Positions 1 through 10,662 of a DNA stretch of 31,625 nt are shown in pieces (position 1 is the first letter of the stretch; every line of letters begins with the position of its first letter). Location of the stretch: positions 394,074 through 425,698 of the forward strand of contig RHPI01000277.1 of the NCBI GenBank assembly GCA_009103225.1. Direction: 5' to 3'. Source of the stretch: Chlorokybus atmophyticus. Taxonomy: Eukaryota > Streptophyta > Chlorokybophyceae > Chlorokybales > Chlorokybaceae. Position numbers and translations under genes: made by a program. The notes beneath the pieces are model-generated. The model did not search any database, was not told the origin of the DNA, and saw only the letters and a program-made list of their open reading frames with translations.

Positions 1-20
1 GGGGGGGGGGGGGGGGGGGG
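1..20. repeat. Poly-G run at the window edge
   Basis: Twenty consecutive G open the window. Together with the long poly-C tract at 23594-23738 this suggests that homopolymer G/C tracts exist in this genome or assembly and tend to break contigs. It may equally be a sequencing artefact. Confidence 0.9.
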
Positions 21-374
21 ATGTAATGGAGTGCTACCGCTATGCGGTTCCCCGCCCTTATTTAGTTAGAAAAAAGGGTCCCAACGAGTAACAAACAGCC
101 AATTGAGCCGTATTAGGGCCTTTATGGCCTTAATGTAGTGTTAGCTTATCGCTAACACTGGTATCGATGTGAGGCTCATGTCTCATATCGGTATTAACCG
201 CATGGCGGCGCTGCCAAACGCAGCGGCCGCCATAGCCAGAGCATCTTTTGCTCTGACCACTGCCGAGGCAGCGGCAGCGGCGGTGTGGGCCGGCGGCGTG
301 GCTGGTGGTGGTGTTGGGGTAGGGGATGAAAGGGGGCGGTAGCACCCCCCTTCTTACACCTGCTATTCTGCCCG
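21..374. other. Leader sequence ahead of gypsy gag, no gene recognised
   Basis: No coding frame is convincing here. A small hairpin with 8-bp arms and a TTATC loop lies near 140-160. The stretch runs directly into the gag reading frame, so it may be the gypsy 5' untranslated region. I do not find a copy of the gypsy LTR (as seen at 16758-17000) or a tRNA primer-binding site, so the 5' LTR is outside the window, missing or unrecognisable. Confidence 0.4.
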
Positions 375-2117
375 ATGGGTATTGATGACTCCGCACGAGA
401 GACACGAGCACTCCGTCACGCGCAACCATCCCGACGAGCTCGAGGGGAAGCCGCAACATCGTCAGCAGCTACCTCCTTTGAAGCCACCAGTGGTGCATTA
501 GCAGCAACAGCCACACCGGCTACGACGTTGACTCCGTCAACGTCAGCAGCAACTACTCTAGTTGCACCAGGAGTTGGTACATCAGTGGGCACCGCGACGC
601 CAAAACTGGTGAGCACGATGGCGATAGCCAATACTGTCACCGACTCTGCAGCAGTAGATCGCACCGGTCTCGCTCCAGATGCAGGACCACCTGTGTTAGC
701 GAGCGTTGAGACCACTCTCGTGCCATTGAGCGGCACCAATGCAACCACTGCCAATGCCATTGTTGAGTCCGCTGCCACTGCAGCGATGCGCGCAGCTATG
801 TTGCCTGTCCTCGACGTCACTTAGGCTGTCTCGCGAAGTCAGCAAGCTGGGCGCGCATGGGAGACCATCATGCGTGGAGCAGATCCCACTGCCATCGCTT
901 GAGGGCGAAGAGGAGAGCGCACAACGAGCGTTGAACGCAGTGATCGCGTCTTCCCATTGCCTCATTATCACACCCTGCCTGAGCAAACCTAGCGGCACCT
1001 GGAGGATAAAATCCTCGCCGGCACGGCGCCTCCCATGCGAGACCGCGTCTTTGTGGTCAGAACACCTGTTGTGCTGGAGTTGGCCCTACAGCTGTTCTGG
1101 ACGCTGCATGTCAACCCGCACAAAACCATCACGAGCCGTTCGAGCCAAATCTGCTAGAAACGTATTGAAACCGGCAACATGCAGCAGCACATCAGTGATG
1201 CAGCCGACATGCCTTTGGGTAACGACAAAGCACTGAGACCCCTAAGTATTGTTCGGTTTCACGAGCGCTACACTGCTCTGGAACAAGCAGTCACCTGGCG
1301 ACATAACCAAACTGCAGCCATCAACGCACGAACGCAAGCCCTTGCTGCTGCTCGCGCTTCCGTTCCTCAACCTACAATCGCTAGCCCATTGTCCAGCACG
1401 ACACCTCTCGCCGTTAAACCCGGCATTGACCAGGTGAGGGCGAGGGCCCAACAAACCAAGGGGGTGATCGCTCCGCTGCTACCCGCCTTGGTGGAAGACT
1501 TGCCTGACGATCAACGAGATCCAGGGAGAGGCTACCTTACACCACAAGGGTGTACACAACGGGATGGAGCAAGCTCAATTGGAGAACAGCAAGTTCGCAC
1601 TGCCCTGCGACAAGCGACCATGCTACATCGACAAGAAGGCATCGGCCTGAGACGGATGATGGGGATGCGAGAAGGTGGCAATGCAACGCGAGCGAGACTA
1701 GTAACTTGGCTAGTCACCAATCACCCCGCAGTCCCTTTGTTCGCATTCGGCACCAAATTGTTATGGTTGGACGCCTTCTATTGCTCGCTACGGCAAGCAT
1801 ATGATGAGGTTGCCTCGGCAGCCACTGACATTTTAAAAGGTGCTCAAGAGGCCATGCTGAGGTTGACCGGAGAAGAAGCAGCGCAACAATGCAGACGCAT
1901 CGCAGCTGCTTATGAGCAGCATGTTCAACAGCCGGAGATCTACCTCACTGCGCGTGCACAAGCAATAACGGTGCTAGAAGTGGGGGTGGTCAATGGCAGA
2001 TTGGATGCTTGCATGGCACGGATCCTAAGGGTTCCCACTATTACCCACGACATAAGAGCGCGGCTCCTGCGCGCAGTGTATCTTCAGCCCATGCCTCAGA
2101 ACCATCATCTGGAGTGA
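375..2117 (+). pseudogene. Gypsy gag relic, one frame with four premature stops
   Basis: A single reading frame runs from the ATG at 375 to the TGA at 2115-2117 and is broken only by stops at 822 (TAG), 900 (TGA), 990 (TAG) and 1155 (TAG). The N-terminal 150 residues are Ala/Thr-rich low complexity. The C-terminal open part (1179-2117, 312 residues) is helical in composition and rich in Gln, Ala and Arg, which suits a capsid/nucleocapsid precursor. I recognise no named Gag domain. The assignment rests on position upstream of protease and RT in the same orientation. The stop types fit C-to-T decay of Gln or Arg codons. Confidence 0.55.
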
Positions 2118-2985
2118 TGTGGTCAACAACCCAACAGCCACATGGAAAGGTACGCTGCTCAGGGAGGCGGCTAATGCTATACGCTAGAGTTATGTGGAAG
2201 AACAGGCTGCATGGGAGGCGGGCCCACAAACACCCGGTCCTTCAGGGTTTCCCCAACAGCCACTGTCTACGCCACCAGGTATGACCCCGGCCACATAGAG
2301 CGCAATCCCCCTGTGCAACAACTAGGGCAGCACCGTCAGCACCCAGGCCGCAGCGGGTATACCAACAGCCAAGACAAGGATGGTTCGGGCCAGTTCGCGG
2401 AGGTTCTCAAGACCCAGCCGGTCGAGGGGCGCTTGCCGCATTTCGCTCGACGCCACTAGAGGAGACTGCAGCAGCAGTCACCCCACGCACACGCGACGGT
2501 TCAAGCGCCTGCATCAACGCCAATGCAGCCATGATCGCCAACAAAGGCAAGCATGTCACCATCAACGGTGGAGCACCCAAGCACGTGATGCTAGACTCTA
2601 AAGCCCAGCCTGTTGTTATTGGATGTTACCTCGGACGCGACCTTGGCATCACCAGCGCTGAGCTGATGCCCTGCCCATACGTGCTCGACACAACAACTTG
2701 CAGCCGTGACAAGGTGATTGGCATCACCAAGCAGGCCCTCTGCATTTGCTTGACAGGGTTGGACCCTTCCCACGGCATCAAGGTCATACAGATGTGTGTG
2801 GTCACCGACGGGGTTTCTTTGACTTGCTGCTGCGACAGGACTTCAACTTCCCTATTGGCACGGGGCAGGACTGCTGGACAGAGAAGGCATGGTTTTATCC
2901 CATTGGGATGAGGAGGATGGAGAGGTTCAAGGATACCTGCCTCTCGAGCTGGTGGCTCGCATTTGGTTTTATCTTTTATTTATAG
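2118..2985 (+). pseudogene. Gypsy zinc-knuckle and aspartic protease remnant
   Basis: A PGHIERN string near 2290 resembles the second half of a CCHC zinc knuckle whose cysteines are lost. From 2531 a frame reads VMLDSKAQPVVIG, the retropepsin active-site region in which the usual Asp-Ser/Thr-Gly has become Asp-Ser-Lys. A second frame (about 2800-2985) continues with DLLLRQDFNFPIG, the downstream protease flap/strand region, so a frameshift lies near 2800. The remnant is interrupted by the solo LTR at 3066. The protease cannot be active: the Gly of the catalytic triad is replaced and the frame is broken. Confidence 0.6.
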
Positions 2986-3065
2986 GGGTCCCAGGAGGAT
3001 GCCATCAAAAAAAGTGGCCCGATGACCATCTGAACATCGCTGGCGCGCACAAGTGGTCGCACATT

Positions 3066-3522
3066 TGTTGACATACACACGTGCAAGTGACACGCCAACA
3101 GCATCAACACAAGAGCATGACTGCTACTGCCGCCATAGCATCCGCACACATGCTACATCGTGACCTCTTATCTTCATTGCAATAAGTCTGGGCTTTATAC
3201 CCCGCCAGTCTCTACACACGTCTACATTGGCAAGCACCGCGTGCGCTATACTCAGTCGATTGCTGTTCTGTAAACTACGCTGTCTAGCTTACAACCAGAG
3301 CTTTCCAACAAGCTAAGCCACGTCTGCTAAGCTTACGTATCCACGAAGCTACGCGATTTCTCCCAAGGCTCTACCAAGCAGCCTGGTCCGGAGTCCGTCA
3401 TGACTCGACGGTCTTGCTAAGTCTGGAGCCCACGCGCTTCTTCCTAGTACCTTCGACCCTCGACTCCTGTATGAAGGGCAAGCTGACCGGATACAAGCAT
3501 CACCCATGTAATACCTTCAACA
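3066..3522. repeat. Solo LTR related to copia element 1
   Basis: It starts TGTTGA and ends TTCAACA, like the LTRs at 11439-11903 and 16012-16470. It shares internal blocks with them, in the same order: GGGCTTTATACCC (TATA region) and a terminal block around GAAGGGCAAGCTGACCGGATA. Overall it is clearly diverged. Its flanks (ACATT and GCAGT) do not form a target-site duplication. It separates gypsy protease from gypsy reverse transcriptase. Most likely it is a solo LTR left by recombination of an older relative of copia 1. Confidence 0.65.
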
Positions 3523-4914
3523 GCAGTCACTGTGGAGGACATTCCAGTAGTCGCCAACGCTACCTCTTAGTCCCGGGCTATTGGACCACTGGCTACAGGC
3601 CATACACGAGAACAGCTCGAGGCTCTCCTCAACAAGTGGAGCAGTTAGTTCAGCTTTAGCGTGAAGAGACTGGGCAGCTGCTTAGTTTATCACATGGACA
3701 TCGAGTTGGTAGACACTGAACCGGTGCTCCAACGATAGTGCAGACTCTCCACGTTGGAAGAAGACTTAGTGGAGCAGAGGTGCAAGGCTCTGTTAGATGC
3801 AGGCCTGATCGAGGAGTCCACATCAGACTTTGCGGCCACGACCGTCATGCCGCTAAAGAAGATTTAGCAGGCAACTGGACAGATCGGCGTATACGCGGTG
3901 ACTACCACCCCCTTAACAACAAGACCAAGCAAGACATGTATCCAATGCCTACTGCAGAAGGTATATCCGATTATGTAGGAGACTGTACAGTCTTTGATAT
4001 CCTGAACATGCGCCAAGGGTACAACAACATCGTCATCAAGGAGGAGGATAAGCACAAGACCTCTTTCTGGAACAATCAGCAGCTATACCAGTGGAAGGTC
4101 ATGCCCTTCGGACTGAAGAATGCTCCTGCCAAGTTGCAGCGCGTCATGGACAAAGCCCCCAAGGGATTGAACTTCGCACGTTGCTATATCGACGACATCC
4201 TCATCTTCAGTCGCAGCAATAGCGAGCATCTCCGGCACATCGAGGAGGTGCTACAGAGAATGAAGGAAGTAGGGATGACGGTGCACCCCGACAAGTGCAT
4301 CTTCTTTACCCACAAGGTACCGTACCTAAGGCACATGATTGTGCCCCACAGTGTGTATGTACAACAGGCCAAGGTGGAGGCACTGGTGGCCATCCCTGCC
4401 CCCACAGATCTCACGCGACTGCGTGCTTTCCTTGGCCTTGCCCAACTACTACAGACGGTTCGTCAAGAATTTCGCGAAGATTGCGCGGCCACTCAACGAG
4501 CTGCTAAAGAAGACCACGGAGTTCTTGTGGAAGGAGGCACAACAAGAGGCCTTCGAGGAGTTGAAGCTCCAACTCACCACAGCTCCCATTCTTCAGCGAC
4601 CTGACTACAACAGGTTATTCATCCTGCACACAAATTGGAGCAAGCTCGGCATGGGAGCGTTGCTCGTGCAGCACAATAACAACAAGAAGCAGCGCGTAGT
4701 GTCGTATGCCAGCCGCAGCAACAACAGCGCTAAGGCCAACTACAGTTACGAGGGGGAGTGTCTTACCACAGTATGGGCCATCCCCTTCTTCCGCCCCTTT
4801 CTGTTTGGACGGCAATTTCAATTGATCACCAACCACCAACCACTGAAGTGGTTGATTACTAACCGGCACTTGACAGGCAAGCTGGCACGATGGGCACTAC
4901 TGCTGCAGGAGTAA
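3523..4914 (+). pseudogene. Gypsy reverse transcriptase and RNase H relic
   Basis: The RT start is readable from about 3691 (LVDTEPVLQ, then a TAG at 3736, then LLDAGLIEESTSDFAATTVMPLKK). A frameshift near 3862 leads to GNWTDRRIRGDYHPLNNKT. This is followed by FDILNMRQGY, PFGLKNAP and the catalytic YIDD box near 4185-4197, and a second frameshift occurs near 4430. The RNase H part reads LSLALPNYYRRFVKNFAKIARPL, then FILHTNWSKLGMGALLVQ and LITNHQPLKWL. The usual Asp in the TDWS and TDHQPL motifs is Asn in both places, as expected for G-to-A changes. RNase H activity would be lost even without the frame breaks. Confidence 0.85.
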
Positions 4915-5374
4915 CACTTTGAGGTGGAGCATCGGGCAGGCCTATCCAACCACCAACGCAGACGGCTCTAGTTGCAAACCCCACCTCGGCACCAACGATG
5001 CGATAGGAGCCCGACACTAGTTGGGTCCTACAGCCGCACCTCCAAGTATAGCGGCCATGTTCGCTGTCTCTGCACTACGTTCATGGCGTAAGACCCAGGC
5101 CACTGAGGCAGCAGCAGACGAGGACGTGCCTTCTCTCGGGCCCATCGTCGCCGTCACCGTCACCGTCACCATTACCGTATCAAAGCAAGCGCTCGCTTCC
5201 GACCCTGAGGTGGACGATGAGGAGTTGGCACCCACCGACACACGACAAGACATCTGGCTGGACAAGCCATCCATGGCACTGCTCCGGCATGAGCGCCCGC
5301 GAGAAAGACCGCGTCGGTTAACGCACTCAGCGCTATTGTTGGGCCGACAACAAGCTGTAATGACGGATATAGAA
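4915..5374 (+). pseudogene. Gypsy linker between RNase H and integrase
   Basis: Just after the RNase H stop the sequence encodes EVEHRAGLSNH, the conserved end of gypsy RNase H. A mostly open frame (5021-5377) follows: a short hydrophobic stretch rich in Val/Thr with a GTCACC repeat (about 5150-5170), then an acidic segment. I recognise no domain. It occupies the tether position between RNase H and integrase. Confidence 0.5.
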
Positions 5375-6236
5375 TGAGGACAAGGAGGTCCCAACACCAG
5401 CTGCGCGAGAAGGCATCATCGCTGCCCTTCACACCGAGCTCGTACATTTCGGTGTCAAGCGTACGGCTAGCCTGGTCGGGACTCAATACTGGTGGTATGG
5501 GGTGCACAGACAGGTGCGCGAGTTTGTCAGCGACTGCCAGCAGTGCGACATGGTCCGCGCGAGCCTCAACACGCGCAATGCCACCTTGCATCCCCATCTC
5601 GGGAATGTTCTACCGCTGGGGACTGGACATCCTCGGGGACTTATCGCCCTCAGCACGAGGCAACCATTACATCCTCGTCATAATCGAGTACTTCTCCAAG
5701 TGGATGGAGCTGGTACCGCTGCCCGACAAAAGCAGCAAGGGAGTAGCCCATGCTTTCCTCTCCCATATACTTGAGCGCTTCGGCAGCAGTGCTCAAATCA
5801 TCACCGACCAAGGTACGGAGTTCAGAGGAGCCTTTGACAAGCTCATGGAGAGATGCTTCATCGACCATTGCCGCACTTCACGCGACCATCCACAAGCCGA
5901 TGGTCTCGCTTAGCGAACCGTGCAGACCATCAAAGAGAATTTGCGCAAGTACGTCCTCAACTACAAGAAAAACATATGAGACGACCACCTTCCATGGGTA
6001 GCACTGGGGTACCGACTATGCAAGCAGGCAGCACTGCGGGAGTACAGCCCGTACTATTTGCTGTTTGGAAGGCAGCCATTGCTCCCTTTCCGCGCACAAC
6101 AGGAGGTCGACAGAGTGGTGGACAATCTTGACAACCCCGTCGAGATGCTATACGATCTGACAGTGCGCAGCGCGCTGTTTGGACACACTGTCCCCATGGC
6201 CTTCAACAACCTGCGCATTGCTCAACACCGCGACAC
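5375..6236 (+). pseudogene. Gypsy integrase, N-terminal and catalytic part, broken by insertion
   Basis: The N-terminal zinc-binding module is visible as LHTELVHFG followed by CQQC (H-H-C-C). The catalytic core shows WGLDILGDL (first Asp, near 5625) and ITDQGTEF (second Asp, near 5806-5820). At the third acidic residue (ADGLAERT in related elements) the codon is a TAG stop at 5911-5913, so the catalytic Glu itself is lost. Translation then continues in frame through VQTIKE, another stop, and FGRQPLLPF and LRIAQHRDT to 6236, where the TRIM-like element begins. The coding sequence resumes in frame at 11224. Confidence 0.85.
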
Positions 6237-6316
6237 TGTCACGCATTGGGATAATTTATGACAGACCTCACACATGGTAGTGTCTTTTACTACCATAGCC
6301 TAGTGGTCGGGCCACA
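6237..6316 (+). repeat. TRIM-like element, left LTR
   Basis: It starts TGTCACGCATTGGG and ends in CACA. It contains a short inverted repeat (ATGGTAGT ... ACTACCAT, 7-nt spacer). Its last bases align poorly with the right copy, so the exact 3' end is uncertain by some nucleotides. Confidence 0.7.
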
Positions 6317-6317
6317 A

Positions 6318-6329
6318 TGGTAACGGAGC
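6318..6329 (+). promoter_or_regulatory. Primer-binding-like site of the TRIM-like element
   Basis: TGGTAACGGAGC lies one base after the left LTR. It differs at two positions from TGGTATCAGAGC, the sequence complementary to the 3' end of plant initiator tRNA-Met used by many LTR elements and TRIMs. Confidence 0.55.
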
Positions 6330-6639
6330 TTAACGTCTCAGGTTCAATTCCCTTTGGGGACGGAGGCAGATCCAAGGCAAAAATAAAAACATTTGGGGCG
6401 GCTTGCCCTAATCTGCGCGCGGGATCACAACCTGCGCGCCAAGCCAGTTCAACCTAAGAGCCACAACGGACCAAGTTTTAGGGCGGAAAGTTTTAAGGCG
6501 GCCCTAGAACCTGGTTTTAGGCCCTTAAACTGGTCGGGCCCTAAAACGCAAACGAACCGACGTTTTAGGGCCCGAAAATGTTACGAATTGCGGGGAGCGA
6601 CGTTTCATGTCTCTCCCTCAACTAAACAAACAGTGACGC

Positions 6640-6725
6640 GTGTCCAGACTGCAGGTGTGGGTGGGGGCGGCGGTGGGGGCGGCGGCGGGGCGGTGTTTTC
6701 GGGGGTGGGGGCGGCGGTTGTTAGA
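6640..6725. repeat. G-rich GGCGGTGGGGGC tract inside the Harbinger left end
   Basis: Low-complexity GGCGGTGGGGGCGGCGG sequence. A C-rich counterpart (CCACCGCC) lies in inverted orientation at about 10610-10655 near the right end, consistent with extended subterminal inverted similarity. Confidence 0.6.
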
Positions 6726-7254
6726 GGGGTGTCAAGGGATTATTGTGAGTAGTGTAGTTGCAGTAGAGTTGTTAACTAGTCAACGGGTGGCAGTCTGCTG
6801 TATTCAACCAGTCTACTCATCAGCAGCTGGCTCTCCTTGAACGCATTTGCTGGTAAGCCAGTAGTCAGGCGCTGTGCGGGAGACATGCTTAGGTAGGGCA
6901 TTGCATCTGGCGCTTGTTCGAATGTTGCAATGCGTCTGTAACAGCTCCACAAGAAGTTCCACCTAAGATTTGACGTTTGTGTCAACACATGCAGCTATAA
7001 GACACAAGTACTCATGTATGTCACCCAAACCTTGCGCTCTGTCCTTGGTGCGTCAGTCATTCATCAGTTCGACAACCACAATGCGCCCATCAGCAAGGGC
7101 TATCAGCTCCTCTGTTGTCCTACGTGTTCCCCTCCCTGCAGGCCCCGCCATTGTGCACGCAAGCCGCCCTTTTTCAGCCTCAGATCACAACTGACTAGTG
7201 AATCCGGACTGTAAGGGAGCTTTGGGGTGCACCATGCCAGAGGTGAGAACCGTT

Positions 7255-7640
7255 ACATGCAGGTGCTGGTCGTGTCTGCATTTGCGTGTGTAAGCATGTG
7301 TCAGCATGCGTGTGCAAGCATGCGTGTGTGAGCATGCGTGTGTGAGCATGTGCAAGGTGTGTAGGTGTGCGTTGTCTTGTAGGTGTGCATTGTTAGCATT
7401 AGCAAGCGCAGTTGTTAATGTCCCCATGTTGCAACTTGTCTTGCACGCAGTCTGCTGCTGGCTGAGTGCGTGCAAGAGTGTACAGTGTTAACGTGCTTAG
7501 GGTGTGTGCATGGTATGGTGTATTGTTGCATCTGGTCTTACACGCACTCTCCTGCTACTTGCTAAGTGCGCGCAGGACTGATCAACGTTACCGTGCTTGT
7601 GCGCTCACCCTTGCTTGCACAAACTCTGCTAATTGCGGCA
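7255..7640. repeat. Left subterminal GT-rich repeats of the Harbinger element
   Basis: Short degenerate repeats of the type AGCATGCGTGTGTG occur several times at 7290-7360. Longer copies of CTTG/CACGCA(G/C)TCTGCTG(C)TG-like units follow at about 7440 and 7545. On the opposite strand they resemble the CAAGCATGCA units on the right side. No gene is seen between the left end (6458) and the transposase start at 7814. Confidence 0.5.
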
Positions 7641-7783
7641 TCTGAACTTGTTTATGTGCATGGTCTTGGCAACGTGTAGCTCTTTCACATTCAGTATGGC
7701 GTGTATTGCATAGAGGCCAGCAAGTGTCAAGAGATGATGCGTTCGTCTTGGGCCTTTTGGTAGTGGTCTTCTTGCACTTTGCG

Positions 7784-7837
7784 TAAGTACAACCAGATGT
7801 TCTGCATCAACCAATGCAGCACGTCTGGTTGTACTTA
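7784..7837 (+). other. 54-nt hairpin at the transposase start codon
   Basis: Two 24-nt arms flank a 6-nt loop (CAACCA). As RNA the stem has one U-G wobble and one mismatch. The ATG at 7814 lies in the 3' arm. It could hinder translation initiation or be processed as a small-RNA precursor; both are inference. Confidence 0.7.
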
Positions 7838-9183
7838 TGCTCTCGTCGAGGGCGGTTGTTGTTGCTAGACAGGGCTAGGCAAAGACTGTTGCGGCCAAGG
7901 CCGTTTAGGTATGTGCGAGAACAGACTTGGTTTACAGCATTGTCAGGTAGTTGGCCAGATCAGTTCTGGCGTTATCATTGGCGTATGTGTCGTGCAAGTT
8001 TTATCAGGTTGTGCGACTTGCTTGAGCCCCTCCGGCGGTCAGAAACTTGTGCAGGCAACACAGTCTCAGTGGAGATGAGAGTTATGATAGGCCTTCATCG
8101 CTTAGCACATGGTAGTGACTACCACACACTATCTTTAACATACGCGGTTGATGTTCAAACAGTTGCAGACATTGTGAAGGAGATGTTCGCCTTCATCAGA
8201 TCCTTAGGAAGGCAGTTTATACACTGGCCTACAAGCGACATATTAGCACATGTGATGACTCAATTTCAGCTGCAGAAGGGCATGATCGGGTGCTGTGGAG
8301 CCATTGACGGGAGCCACATACCCATTTGTAAACCACGCACCGAGCAATGTGCAGAATATTACAACAGAAAAGGTCACTACAGTGTCGTCATACAGGTAAG
8401 GGCAGTGCGTGCCTCGGCTGGATGCAATATGTGGGGATATTGACGTGCGTGCTGTTTACAGGCTGTCGGTGACATGACCGCACACTTTCAAAACTTGCAG
8501 CTGGGCTTCCCGGGTTCTGTACATGATGCACGAGTGTTTTTCGACGGTCCTCTGTGTGGCGAAGGATTGATGGTGGGGACATTATAAGGGCACCTATCAT
8601 GACTTTACCCGTAGGTGAGTCCCGTGCATATTGCTGTAAAGGTGCATTGCTGTTGAAGCATCATGAGGTTGATTAACGCATTGCTTGGTAGGTGATGAGA
8701 TCCACCCATACTTGCTTGGTGATGCTGGTTACCCAGCGTCGCAGCACTTCGTGGTGCCATATCCAGGTCCACGCGACGACTCTTGCATGCCAAAACTCAA
8801 GCGTGACTTTAACTTCAAGCATTCAAGTGCACGTATCATCATCGAGCATGCATTGAGTAAGTGGTCATGATATAGCATATGTACGCACTCAAGACAATTG
8901 ATGCAGAGCATTTGGATGTGCAGGGGTGTTGAAGACACGTTGGCGTATACTCATGGTGCCACAAGGTGTTGCATTGGAGTTTCTGCGTGATACAATCATC
9001 TCAGCCGTAGTGCTCCATAACTTCTTGTTGGAATGCGCTGAGGAGGATCCAGAGATTATGCTGCAAGCACGCTGGCCTGAGCATCTGCTTGAAGATAATA
9101 TACAACAAGATCAAAGTTTATGGCCTAACAACAATGCCAACTACGTACGCGACTTAATTGCTGAAATGTTTGCAAAAGGTTGA
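7814..9183 (+). pseudogene. HARBI1-like PIF/Harbinger transposase, four exons with one frameshift
   Basis: Exons 7814-8395, 8462-8614, 8692-8856 and 8924-9183 are joined by GT-AG introns of 66, 77 and 67 nt. Exon 1 (194 codons) carries RHRLAHGSDYHTLS-type HARBI sequence and the first catalytic Asp in GAIDGSHIP (about residue 165). Exon 2 has AVGD and GFPGSVHDARVFF (second acidic region). Exon 3 has EIHPYLLGDAGYP and the RIIIEHAL motif that supplies the Glu. Across the exon 3-4 junction the sequence reads EHALRVLKTRWRIL, a HARBI hallmark. In exon 2 the frame changes near 8550-8575: the first half is in frame 0, while IIRAPIMTLPV, which must join exon 3, is one frame off. That single indel is the only lesion seen. 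The enzyme would excise and integrate the element at TAA/TTA. Confidence 0.85.
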
Positions 9184-9334
9184 GACAATGTCACATACTA
9201 TTTCTAGCAACGTCATCCGGGTGATGAGCTCGTCATTATCATGCCATACAGCTTACATGATTCTTACATACACAGAAAAAAAAAGAGCCAACCACACATG
9301 CTACACACATGTACGGCAATGTGTTTATCAGAGC

Positions 9335-10662
9335 TTAAGCTGCCTTGAAGTTTGCGAGTGCTGCCGCCACCTTGTTCAATGACGACACAAATGCCTCGCG
9401 GTCGGCAGTCATCTGTTCTACCTTTGATGCAGTGGCCTTACTACTTTGAGCACACATCTCAGTAAGAAGTGAACGGCTAAACTCTTGATCTTCATGCACG
9501 AGGTCAATAAAGTTGTCAGCGGTAGCAGCTATCTTCTTTTTGCCCTTTTCCTTGCCGCCAGATGCTGTGGTCACACCTTCACTCTGCTCATCTGGTGAGC
9601 TAGAGTCCCATGGAGCGGCACAAGGACACTTGGTCTCTTGGCTTGGGGCAGCTGCAGGCTGTTTCCTTGGGCGCCCTATGCATATTGCAGTCAGCAAAGA
9701 CACCGCGCAACACATGCACCACTGCATGCAGACATCAGCACTTTGACCTCTCTTCGGTGGTGCTTTGGGTTGCTTGTTGTCAGCAGCTAATGTGGCGGGC
9801 TGAGGTGTCGTTTGCTGCTGAGTGGACGGGTAAGGCCCTCCAGCAGATTGCTGATGCTGACTGTCCCTCCAAGCCCCTCCCCCTGGCACTTGTGTAGACG
9901 GAGGTGGTTGTGTAGACTGAGTGGGTTGGTTGACGTTGGGTGTGCTCGAGTTGGCTCCGTGCATTCGCCTCAGCTAGTCCTAAACAAGGCAAAAACACTT
10001 GTCAACAACGCCCCAACAGCAGACTGCATGCATAAGCATGCACAGTTGTTGTTGACAACACCCTGAACAATTGCGTGCGCAAGCATGCATTAATGACAAC
10101 ATTACGACCACCTGCTTGCACAATCATGCACAACCATGTGTTGACAACAACACGACAAACGCTTCTTGCACATGCATGCACAGCTGTTACAACACCCTAA
10201 ACAACTGCAACACCATGTGTGAATGACAACACATAGAACACCTCCTTGCACAAGCACAATTATTTTATGATCACACCCTAAACAACTGTGTGCACAAGCA
10301 TGCATTGACGACAACACCCCAAACACCTGCTACATCAGTATGCACGGTTGTTGTTGACAACAACCTCAACAATGGCTTGCACAAGCATGCACAGTTGACG
10401 ACAGCACCCCAAAAACGTGCTTGCACAGCACCCTAACCAGAATGCACAGTCCACCTACCTGTGTGTCAAGGGAAGGAGCTGTATGGGTCGCATATAAAGC
10501 GGATGTCGCATCAACGCCCACACCGTTGGGTGCTCCTGGCTGCGGCTAGAAGCCAGCCGCTTGCCAAGCCGCAGCCGCCGGCATTTGAAGAGGCGGCTGC
10601 CAACTCATACCACCACCGCCTCTATCCCCACCGCCGCCGCCGCCATCACCCACACCCTTCAT
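9335..10662 (-). pseudogene. Harbinger second protein, Gln-rich with AT-hook
   Basis: Proposed exons on the - strand are 10662-10459, 9979-9748 and 9675-9335, with matching phases. The 72-nt intron (9747-9676) is strongly supported: splicing joins KRG to RPRKQ and creates KRGRPRK, an AT-hook. The last exon ends with a helical segment (FIDLVHEDQEFSRSLLTEM ... VSSLNKVAAALANFKAA). Exon 1 starts with a Gly-rich run and continues Gln/Ala/Pro-rich. In-frame TAG codons at 10548-10546 and 9976-9974 probably derive from CAG (Gln). If exon 1 is wrong, the protein starts at the ATG at 9964. PIF/Harbinger elements usually encode a second DNA-binding protein, often Myb-like; here I see an AT-hook instead. 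Confidence 0.6.
9984..10450. repeat. Degenerate CAAGCATGCA minisatellite, intronic
   Basis: About nine imperfect units of roughly 40-60 nt, each with the core TTGCACAAGCATGCA followed by a GTTGTTGACAACACCC-like tail. The array fills the proposed 479-nt intron (10458-9980) of the AT-hook gene. Spacing and tails vary, so it is not a CRISPR array. Confidence 0.7.

Noticed and set aside
375-824. Ala/Thr-rich open frame as an independent host protein.
   Set aside because: The same frame continues through isolated stops to 2117 upstream of gypsy protease, so it is more likely the gag start.
6290-6356. tRNA-like or SINE-head pattern: TAGCCTAGTGG resembles a pol III box A and GGTTCAATTCC a box B.
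   Set aside because: The T-arm and acceptor arms do not pair, and the box A-like part is within the repeated LTR. The sequence is better explained as a TRIM LTR plus primer-binding site.
7185-7491. His/Cys-rich short frames near the Harbinger left end.
   Set aside because: They arise from CATGCGTGTG repeats and appear on both strands without conserved features.
9984-10450. Regularly spaced CAAGCATGCA repeats that might suggest a CRISPR array.
   Set aside because: Units and spacers are variable and similar to one another, there are no cas genes, and the context is eukaryotic. It is a degenerate minisatellite.
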